A DNA stretch of 64,000 nt, from positions 269,532 to 333,531 of the forward strand of contig CALNVZ010003435.1 of the NCBI GenBank assembly GCA_940671915.1. The letters run 5' to 3'. Below the pieces are notes generated by a model. It was given only the letters and a program-made list of their open reading frames with translations, had not been told where the DNA came from and did no database searches. Position numbers and translations under genes: made by a program. Origin of the DNA: Paracentrotus lividus (taxonomy: Eukaryota; Echinodermata; Echinoidea; Camarodonta; Echinidae). Shown piece by piece: positions 26,701-38,300 of this stretch (position 1 is its first letter; each line of letters opens with the position of its first letter).

Positions 26701-29700
26701 TTCGAGGCTAGCTATCTCCAGGATTAGGTACCTTGATATCCATGCATAGGTCCTTCATCTTTTCACACGGTAATGTTCAATAATTATTAATTCATGTTAG
26801 ATTCATTTTAATCATTTCCATTTTATTTCATTTCCTATTCTATCCAATTTAATTAAATTCAAAGCACAGGTCCTTTATCTCTTCACGCTGTGAAGGCAAA
26901 ATTAGTCATTTCATGTACATATTGGATTCCATTCACTTCAATTTAATATATTCATTTTTTCAACCATCAAAAATATATTCTAATGAAGACAATCTACAAG
27001 ATTTTCAACAACAAAATACAATATTGGCTTGGTGACCCCGCAGAAAGCAGAGCTTCTCAGAAGGTGGCACCAAATTGCATTACAGATAAAAATGATTAAT
27101 TATCCAGGATAAATTCCTTGCACACAGGCAGCAAAACCATGTGGGACTATTGAGAGATTTAATAAGAAGACCTTTAGATAGTGAACTCAATTTTTGCTTT
27201 ATAGATTTTTTTTAAAAATTGCCATTATTCAATCACTGGGTGTTGGATGTCTCTATCACTATTCCTGCTGTATTGAATTGGATGGAATATAATTATATAG
27301 ATCAACCTTGCTTATCCGGCCACGTTGGGACCAGCACTCATCCAGTTAGGTGATAAGGCTGGTTGTGAGTAATGCAAATAGATAGCCCTATAAGCAAGGT
27401 CGGACTGTATTTCAAATCAAATCAAACAGAATCAATTGAATGAGAAACGTCAGTGCAGGAAGGAAGATAGACTGACCTTTTGGACGAGGTTGACCATGGA
27501 GAGATTATTGAAGATGAAAGCAATCTTGTCTTGAACCTGTTCTGAAGGCTCCTTGATTTCTTCCTTTGGTGTGGCTACGAGGAGAGTGTCTATGTTTGTT
27601 GTATTTGCAATGGAAGGCTAGAGGATAGATAACAAAGATAATAACAATTTAAAGTGAAATTTTTGTTCTGGTCATGAGATTGAAATGTGGAAAACACTAT
27701 CTAAGAGTGCTTTGGAAAGGTTGATAACAGTTTAAAGCATCATTGTGGGCTATGAGGTTTAATTGCCAAAAGGATAAAATAAAAAAATTTGCTGAGAGTC
27801 ACATGCACTTAATACAGAAATGCATGTATGAGACAACACAAAATGTTTGGGTCCCGAACATTTCAGCTGTTTGGGTATATTTTGAGTTATATTATGCAAG
27901 CTGATTGGTTAACATACATGTGTGATGTCACAATGATTAACAGTTGACTTCATGTAATTCACTAATACTAACAACTTTAACGTTGATATATAAGAAAACA
28001 AATTAATCATAAACATATCGCACCTTAGGAGCTGCTTTGGCGATTGGCTTGATAGCTGACACGGTGGTAGTTGTTGTTGTAGGCTTTGTTGTTGCCAGTA
28101 TAGATGCTGCTGTAGTTGTAACTGTTGCAGTTGTTGTTGTAGGTGTTGGTTGTGGCCTGCTGGTGACTGGAGGCTCCATTGATTGCTGGCCATATGTCAC
28201 ATACTAAAAAACACACAATAAAATAAATCCATATTCATATTGAAAACTTAGTTGAGTTTGAAGACATGCAATAATAATGAAAATATAAGTTTTCCTGGTC
28301 AATTTTAAACTCTTTGCAATCACATTCGTCAATGTTCCTTCAACCTGGTTAAGCAGAGCAATCGGTCATTTAAATTACAGCTTAGAGCAAGCGATTTTGT
28401 TTTCGTTCTTTCATAGTCATTTATGAGCTCTCAATTTCATTTTTGTGCGATCAAAACTCTTTATATGCAATGAATTTAGTCAACGTGCATGAATGGACGA
28501 ATCTGAGCGACCATTGAAGAATACGACTGCTCACAAAATCATATTGATCAGCACAATTTGCAATTGGATTAAACTTTTTTTTTTCTTTCTTTTTTTTTGG
28601 GGGGGGGGGGGCTATTCATAAACAAATTTGTATATTTGGGAGACTTGTATTAAAAAGGTATAACTTGTGATACATTAATTTTCATTTCATGTTCACATAG
28701 TAACTCATATTCTGTCCAGTAATAGAAAGCTGGTACCTGTGCTTTCATAAATGACTGAAAACTTATGATATTAAAACCTGTGTCCAAATCATCTTGTACC
28801 ACCTTTAAATAGAAGCAACCCATAGCTTGCTGAGCATTCATTCATAAACGTTTATACAGGGTTCCCACAGAAATTTGAAAAACAGAATTCCATGACTTTT
28901 CCATGACTAAATTGCAGCTTTCCATGACTTCCTTTCTGGCACGGTTTTAAAACTTTCCAGGGGCCAAAAGGTTAATTGAATAGCATGGTCTGCTTCTGCC
29001 AAAACTTGATACAAGTGATTTTGAAACAAGATTTTTTTTTTTTCAGGATCAAGAGCTTAATCATCAATAGCACAGGTATAAATTTGGTATCATTGAACAG
29101 AGTATGAGTTACTCCTTAAAATGAAATACAAATTCACATAATTTTTTTTCTTTCAAAGCTCTTAAAGTTTGGTAATATCTTCTTCTTTTTATGGGGGGGG
29201 GGGGTGGGGACACTGTACATTTAGTGGATACTCCATGATCCAATTAACAGAATTATTTGATGATATATGATTATTCAAGACAAAAGTCAAATCACATAAG
29301 TTTTTTGTTATTACTCTTAAAGTGTGGTAATATCTTCTTCTTTTTTTTTGGGGGGGCACACTCTATATTTAATGGATACTCTATCATCTACTTCACTGGA
29401 TTATATGATGATACATGATTATTCAAGACAGAAGTCATCCAAATCCCAAGTATTACCTCAATGAGTGGCTCTGGGAACTGTTTGAAGTGAGGAATTGAAG
29501 CCACGTGGGTACAGTATTGTGCAAAGTCTTTGAGACGCAGCTTGAACTTGTCTAGAGCCGCTATGCCAAACATGTACATCTTGCTATTATGAGCCTTCCT
29601 CAGGGCCTCAAGAACGTAGCGTAGAGCCATTCCAAGGGCCATGAATCTAAAGAATAAGGATTGGAGGAAAGATGAATTATTCCAAAGTCTTACAAATGAT

Positions 29701-32700
29701 TCAATATTAACAAATATTTATCTGAGAACTACATGTAGCTTAATTAAATGCTAAAAATTACATGTGTAGACAATTTTCACTCTGTTGTTGTATTCCAGAG
29801 CATATTCAGTGTGCGCAGTAAGCTCTCATAACTTTGTAGTCTACCAAGATCCAGTAAGTCACACTGCGAATAATCAATTTGCAATAACTCCAGTATTGAT
29901 TGAGATCTAAGTAAGAAAGTTTATAGGCTTCTCCATTGTTAAGTAAGATGCAGAGTTATAAATCCCTTCATGTCTAGGATCCACTGTGGGGCAACATATA
30001 GCCAAGCTCTTATAGGTATGATAATGTTACACTTTACATGATACTGTATTCACTGGTATTTTCGCACGACTAATTTTTTGCGCTAAGCGGCCTCAAATCA
30101 TGTTCACTGATTCTTTAATTTGCGCTACAAAAAGGTGAGCATGTAATTGATCCCATTCATATCATGCATAAGAAAGGCTACTCATATATTTGAGCATTTT
30201 CAAATTCGCGCCTGCCAATCTCTTCGTGAAATTTGTGAAAATTAATGTATCATGAATACTTCTAAGAGTACAGTAGACTGAAAGGCATTACTACTCACGT
30301 GACTAGTCCTTGTTCAATGACACCTCCAAACAGACAGGCAGTAATCAAGAGTTCTCTTTCTGGATACTGAGGAAAGAATTTGTACTCCTCAAACAAATTC
30401 CTCAGCATACACATGAACACTTCCTGCAAAACAAAGAATGTAAGGGCGATATGTTTGATTATTACAAATCTTTAACAATATTCCTGGTCACTATCATCAA
30501 CAAACTGAGCTGGCTAAAAGCAGTCTTATTTTGTGGGGAAAACAAGCATGGGATACACATGTATAAGAGCGGTAGAGAACAGAAAAACAACCTCCTAGAC
30601 ATGTTGAAAACAGATGCTATAGTAGGGGGAACTAGCGCCACCTCGTGTCAGGCAGGCGTGAGGCAGGGTATTATGGAGGGGTAGGGAAGTAGGAAAAATG
30701 TTTGGTAGTCTATTGTTGGTTCGGTCATAGCATTGTTCTCGGGAACAAAAGCAAGGTAAGAGAGGGTCATGTGATTATTGAAGTAAATTAGCCGACCTGG
30801 TAGGTAGGTGGGTTTAAAAATCTGTTGCACATTTCATGCAAATTATGTGTCTACACTTTTCCCATACTAGAGATAGTCAATGACAGTCAAAATTTTTTTT
30901 TTTTTTTACAATTTATTTTTACAAAGGAATTCAAAATTTAGAATAAAAGTTAGGATTAGGTACAGCTTTTAGTCAAGCAGTAAAGTAAGACATTTTTTTT
31001 GTCTGTGGAGCATTATGTCCTGCAATAAATTTCCTCCCCTTTTGTTATACAACGTCGAATTACCCTGAAAGACACAAAATGAAAGTTTCCAACATATCGC
31101 AATATGATAATAGCCAATGAAAATTCTTGCTGCTTGCACTTTTTCACTAAATATACCAGTAACCAATTAAAACTATTCTGCTTATATGCCTTGATGCAAC
31201 ATTACTAGTTATAAGAAGCCCTTGTGATATTTCTTAGACTCACCCTTTCCCTCGTGACTTGTGAATCCTTGAACTGTTTGAGCATCTGAAGGACTTCATC
31301 TACAGACATGATAGGGTTTGGTGGCTGGTTGTAGATCTGCTGGAAGTAGCTGTTGGCTTCTTCATCAATCTCAGGTGAAAAAGATTGGTTGAGCTCTGGC
31401 CATATGTTGGATATATCACCTAACATATAGCAATTTAGTTTATAAGAATAGATATGAGATTGAAAATTCTTTGCCAATTTCAGGTGAAGACAGATTGAGC
31501 TCTGGCTATATATAAAATATGTCACCTAACCAATACATGTAGCAATGTAATTTATAAGAATAGACATGAGATTGAAGATTCTTTGTCAAGCTCAGGTTTG
31601 GACAGGTTTAGCTCCGACAATATATTGGATATGGCACCTAACAAATACATGCAGCAATGTAGTTTATAAGAATAGATATGAGCTTGGAAATTCTTTGCTA
31701 ATCTCAAGTGAAAACAGGTTGAGCTCTGGACATATGTTGGATAACTTTTTGTCAGTTAATTTCCTTTTTATACACAATACAAAAAAAAGAAAAATAATTA
31801 TAATGAAAGAACTGGTAAGATACACACAAAAAAAAGCACAGAATTTACATTTGAAACTCAAACAATCACATCAAAATGATATGGATTTGTATTAGAATTC
31901 CTACAACTCTTGTATCACATCATAGGTGTTACACCTCTAAAATATTTTAAAATTTATTATCATGCATTTAGACATTTCTTAGGAATTCTTGGTTCATCAC
32001 AGTGATTAAACTGCAACTGCACAAATGATTGAAATCAGCCTCCATTGGGATCACCTTGTCATTATGAAGATTCATTATTCCTATGGTCTAATATAAATGA
32101 ACTAGTGTCATTTTTCTGAAAGTAAAATACATTTGTACGGTTTGTCAATCGGAAAAAGAACCAAGATTTGTTAATCCATAAAAGAATAAGGCTAATTGAT
32201 CAATGAAATGAGGTTAATGGTGTTAATCTGTAAATAGAATAAGGTTTATTAATCACAATAAGCTTCATTAATCAGAATTAGATTAGGGCTTGGGGCTACT
32301 TCAATTTCGAAAAAATTAAGAACCCCATTGCACTTTTGAATTTACGAACCATATATCACTCTTCGATTGAAGTTTTGTAGGGTTAGGGGCCTACTTCAAT
32401 CCCGCAAATTAATAACCCCATTGCGCTTTTAAATATGCAAACCCTAATCACTTTTGGATTGAAGAACCTTATTTCTTTTAGATTTATAATCATTCACGTT
32501 TTCGTTCCTATAAAATATCAATCCCTCAAACTACTGCAGAAAATGTTTGGATAAACAAATCTCTTTTCCTTTGTTGATAAACAAACCTTGAATTATGGAG
32601 GAATTCGGGCTGCGTTTCACGAAAATTAGCCCTCTACGTGCCCGCCATATAGCTGGGGGGCTTCATTTGGTGCACATTTGTCTGCACATATGTACATTTT

Positions 32701-35315
32701 TTTTGTTACTCATACTGGAAGCCCCCCAGTCAGCTAATTTGTATAAAAACAGCACCCAAACCGAATTCATCTATAGGGAATTTTGGTGATTAGAATAATG
32801 AACCTTCAGAATGATGGTAGCCCCTAAGGTCACACCCTTTGTGTTAATAACCACTGCTTTGGACCCAAGTCACACTTGAAAGACCAAACACAGACCATCC
32901 CAATGACAGGATAGGCAGAACCATTGTAGGTTTGGAGTCTGGTTTACTGTGTGACAGAGATTAGCTTGTATTCTCAACAGGACAGCTCGCTATATTCTTT
33001 ACTCAGTGCTAAACATATGAGTAATACGTCTGTAATAGCAAGACTAGCTAGCAGTGGCTGCTTGTGAATTCTTGCCCTCACTCCCGCTACATGTACGTTA
33101 AGGCAACTGCACACTTTACGACTTTTTGGTCGCACGACTGACCGATTTTGGATCTGAAATAAAACAACACGTGCAAAATATACGCGTTTACTTATTTCAG
33201 AACCAAAGTCGGTCAGTTGTGTGACCGAAAGTTGTATATTGTGCAGTGGCCATTTTATTACCGACTATGAAGCTGTCAATGGATTTTGTACGATAAACCT
33301 TTATGAGCGTGTAATGATTGTTAAAGGGGAAGTTCACCCTGGAACTTTATTGGTTTTAAAAAATGTAGAAAAATAAAGAAAAAATAGGAGTGAAAGTTTG
33401 AAGAAAATTGACCCCAAAATAGCGAAGTTATGACTATTTAAAGTTTTGATTCTGTGACGTCAAGTGCGAGCAGCTCTCCCATGTGTTTTGTATGTAATTC
33501 CATAAATTTGTCTTTTTCATGGTTCTTGATAAAGGAATAGGTCAATTTGATAGAGGCGTGTATATAAACATAGGTTTGATGATATATCAACCGCACAGGT
33601 GAAATAATTCATGTTCTTCTGAATAAATGACACTTTATGGAATTTACATAACACATAGGAGAGCAGCTCGCACGTGACGTCACAGAATCAAAACTTTAAA
33701 AATTTATAACTTTTTTGGGGTCAATTTTCTTCAAACCTTCACATATATTTTTCTTTTATTTTTCTGCATTTTTGAAAACCAATTTAAACCCAGGGTGAAC
33801 TTTCCCTTTAAGAGCACAAACACATTGCTTAAGTTTGGCGTAAGAGCAAATAAATAGCTAGCTCTCCGCCAGGATAACAGGCAAGTATATTACTGAAAGG
33901 AAGGAAGGTAGATCTACCTGGTCTTATAGCACCTGCACTTTTAGAGGCCTGGCTCTGACTGTTAGTGTGCAATGATGATTCTGGTATGGAAGGAAGAATA
34001 TAGAGATAGAGGGGAAAGAGAGAGAGAAGATTTTATAGGCAAATTCTCCAAACTTCAAATTCCCCACAAAAACACACACTCCCATATAATATTTCCCAAT
34101 TTTGTTATAGGTTAGTGCTTACCTTTTGTGGCTGCAAATCATGTTGGAAGAGAAAAGAAATTGTTGAATAAAGCACATTAATTCACTACTGACTGATTAA
34201 GATATCTAAAGTTATAAAAGAGTTAACCATTCATATTGGCACTCAAAATACGAGAATATATAACAAGAATACAAATGATGCAAAATCTGAAAACATTGAT
34301 TTTTGAACCCTGTGATTTACCAACTTGAATGATTTCAATTCTCATTTTTGCAGTTAAATTTCAAAATAAAGGTCTCATGGTGAGGCAAAATAAATCCTGC
34401 TTTTTTCTGCTTACACATACTTTTACATTATACATGTACGTGAGCTGCCACCTCAAAACCACCAATAAATAATGTATAAGGGGTTATTTTCGCAAATTTC
34501 GTGAGTCGGTCATCGCGAAAATTTCCACTTCAATACAAGGCTATTTATAGTAATGAAGTCATGACCAAAGTGGCGAAATTTTGCTCTCACAAATTTCCCA
34601 AACTAGTCCAAAATTGCGAAAATATCTGTACGCAAAAATATTGGCTTGAACAGTAGCAAATAGAACAGAGTACAGAATAGGAGAAGCAGGTTTCATGCAT
34701 ATGAAAGCATTTCTAGTTCTTCTTCTAATGCTGTATTCAACATAGTTTAAACATTTTTAGTAAACTACACATGTTTGGTATCATAGGAAAGCTTGGAATC
34801 TCCAGTTTTTAGAACACTGAGAAAATAACCTAAATGTGAATTCTGGCAACTTATTGGTGGATTTGAACTGAAAGGTTACATATTTTATAGACATACATTC
34901 AATCATATTATTTTTTTTCATTGTTGATTGATCACACACACAAAAGTTGTAAAAAAAAAAGAACTGCAGAAACTGCTTATCCATTAAAAGAGAGCTAATG
35001 GAGTAAAACTGAGTCGAAAAGAGATTAAGATTCTGCTGAATCTTAGAGATAAAATGACAAATATGTACAGTAAACTTAACACTAATAATAACAAGAACAA
35101 AAAGGTAGGAAAGGCCTAGATAGAGAGAGAACAAAGGGAACTAAAGGGGTGATTCAAAAAGTGTGGGGAGCCAATCAAAAGACAGAGAGGTAGGCAACAT
35201 CAAACAGGATCCAGAACAAAACAGAGATGATTAGCTGGGAGAAGGGGTAAGAGGATAACAATGAAGGAATTAACAGAGATGTAAATGGCTAAAAGCCTAA
35301 AGTGAAAGGAAAGAC

Positions 35316-35351
<36 letters not shown>

Positions 35352-38300
35352 TTTAAGGGAAAGTTGTAGTCCTTACGTTGACTGGTGGACTGCGTGGGAT
35401 TAATAAGTCCTCCCAGGTTGTGCCCAGGGCCAGACAACATTGGAAACGTCTTCTGGGGTGACTGTGGGGGTTGACCAAAGCTGGATCCAAGTGGGTTGGA
35501 ACTGAATGGGTGTAGGTTGGGCGTGGTCATAGAGGGAGCAGATGAACCAATCGCTGACCCCATGGCAGAACCGCCCATCGAGGACCCAATAGCCGAGCTC
35601 ATTGTCGATCCCATATTCGAACCAATCGTCGATCCCATGTTGGATCCAATAGCTGATCCCATTGTGGATCCCATATTTGACCCAATGTTTGACCCCATAG
35701 AGGTACCCATTGTGGAGCCCAGTGGGGGCATGCCTGGTAGAGAGTCAATCTATGAAGAAAAAAAAGAAGGAAAGTCAAATAATACTAATTATTATTTATT
35801 CTGCAATTCTGCACCCAAAATACACCCAAAAGCTGCCTTATCTATAAAGCATGATTATATAAATTTATCACTCAACATGCTGTAGGCCCTAAACCAAAAT
35901 TGGACACATTAAGAATCATGATACTTCGTGGAAGTATTATTTCATCATGTGGAAGAGGTAAGAGGAGTAGAGGAGGAATACAGTCCACTCTGGTTATTAA
36001 GGTGTTTAAGATTAACCTATTTCTAACAAAATTCACATTATTTTACAAACGTTTGACATTAAGACTATCACTTGCAAGGTTTCATCTCAACACAGCCATC
36101 CATTTCATTAATTCATCGTTTAAATGTATTACTTGAATGTATGGTTTCAAATGATCCTTTGAATATGTATTTAAAAATATGATTTAAATTGATCTTTTGA
36201 ATGTTTCACTTGCATATTTCATTTGAATGTAGGCCCCTATCATATGATCTGTGGGGTGTAACACAAAGACTTACGATTGATTAAAAGTAATGGATTAGGA
36301 TTTGGTTTTGATTAAGAGTAGGGTTAGCGATAGGGTTAGGATTAAGATCATTAACTTTGGAGCATCCTGTCCATGATGAGGCTAATGAGAAATAATCAAT
36401 CGTAAGTCTTTGTATTACACCCCCCTGAATATATACATTTAATATATGATTTGAATTCATTATTCAAAAGTATGATTTGAATGTATGATTTTGATGTACA
36501 TTTGAATGAATGATTTGAATGTAGATTTGAATGCATCATATGAATTCATCATTTGAATGCATCATATGAATACATCATTTGAATGCATCATATGAATTCA
36601 TCATTTGAAGGCATCATATGAATGTATCATTTGAATGTATGATTTGAATGCATCATATGAATACATGATTTGAATGTGTGATTTGAATGTATGATTTGAA
36701 TGCATTATTTATAAGTATCATATGAATGTATCATATGAATGTATCCTTAATTCTTACCGGTGTGCCTGGTCCAGGTGAGATTGGGGGCATCCCCTGGTTG
36801 TTCATCACTCCTGGTGGGGGGCGAGACTTGAGCAGATTCCCGCAGTTAGCGACCATGTTCATGATGGTTTCAGCAAGCTCGGGTGACACAGAACTATGCA
36901 ATAAATAAACATTCATAAAAAGGCATTTGTATGATATTTTGTATATTTAAAAAAAAAAGGGAGCGCCAGGCCCAATAAGGGGGCGAGCCACCAAAATTGT
37001 TTGATATTAGAATGTTCAGAAAAAGACTGGTTTCAAATTATATAATCCTGATTTATTCCCAACTTACCAATACAGAGACGATGAGAACCTCATTACAGAA
37101 GTAAAGCATTGGAGCTTCTTTACACGTGGTGCTCATAGCACTACAAGCAATTTCTCTACACAGTCCACTACCTGAATCTAGAACATGTTCACTAGGGTTC
37201 TGCTGTTTTCTCTGAAAGTACTCACCCAGCTTTAGCCAAGCCAACAAAGCACCTCGAGCAATTAGGGATTTTTTTGCAAATTTTGTGAGTCAGTGTTCGC
37301 AACAATTCCCACTTCAATATAATGCTTTTCATAGTAATGAAAATATCACAAAAATAACAAAATACAGCTCTTGCAATTTTACCCACCTTGTCCAAAACAG
37401 TAACATATCTGTACACACCATTTTTTAACTATACTCCTGGACATTTTTAGTAGAATTTGGTGCCCAAACATTAAAAAATCAACCAGCCTCACCTAACACA
37501 GGCTTGTAGGCAGGCCAGCATAGTCCCAATGGTTTCTGGTGGCAAGACTCCTGTCTTACCCCCTCCTGGTAACTCTCTAGGCTCCGGAGGTAATCCTCCC
37601 ATCACCTGAGGGGCGCGACGCTTCAGGAACTTTACGCAGGTTTGTACAAAGGACTCCTGCTGGACAAAGGATAGTTGAAAATGGATATTCCATGAGAAAC
37701 TGAGAGAAAAATGAATTTACAGCAATGTTCGACTAGATTGTTTTTCAAATTCCTACACTAACAATTACATATAGTTGTTGAAAGCTCACTTCTGTGCAGG
37801 GGGTGTAAATGATAAACAATATACTTATAATAATAATAATGGTGGCTTCTTATATAGCGCTCAGGTCCCGGACCGTCCGTCATGCATGACGCTCATGGCG
37901 CTTTACAAAGAATGTTTTTTACACATTATTACCCCGGTCACAGCTGAGCAGGCCAAGTATGCAGCGCTCAAGCATATCGGGTACCCAATTTGCACCTGGG
38001 TGGGGAGGAGCATTGTAGACAAAACGCCCATGCCCTAGGACGTAAGTGTCATACCGGGGTTTGAACCCACGGTCCTTGCTTTCTCAGTCCAGTGATATGA
38101 CCACTAGACTATGACACTTCTACTTGGCTGTTGAGCAATGTTACCACGGTAGTTACCATTGATGGCAAAGTTAATACAATAGTAACTGTTTTTGCAAAGG
38201 CATGTTAGGCCTGTATTGCGAGTAAACAGCTATTTTGCCAATTTCGTATAACGTGGTATTGAATACATGCCCTAAGTGATATGGGATCTATGCTTGAAGA

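Noticed and set aside
35496-35885. 129-codon plus-strand ORF with Asp-Pro repeats
   Set aside because: It is the antisense reading of the Gly-Ser-Met repeat in CNOT1 exon 15.
36310-36345. GGGTTAG repeats like an interstitial telomere
   Set aside because: Only two or three irregular copies inside a TIR element; the same holds for CCCTAAC words at 14310-14345.
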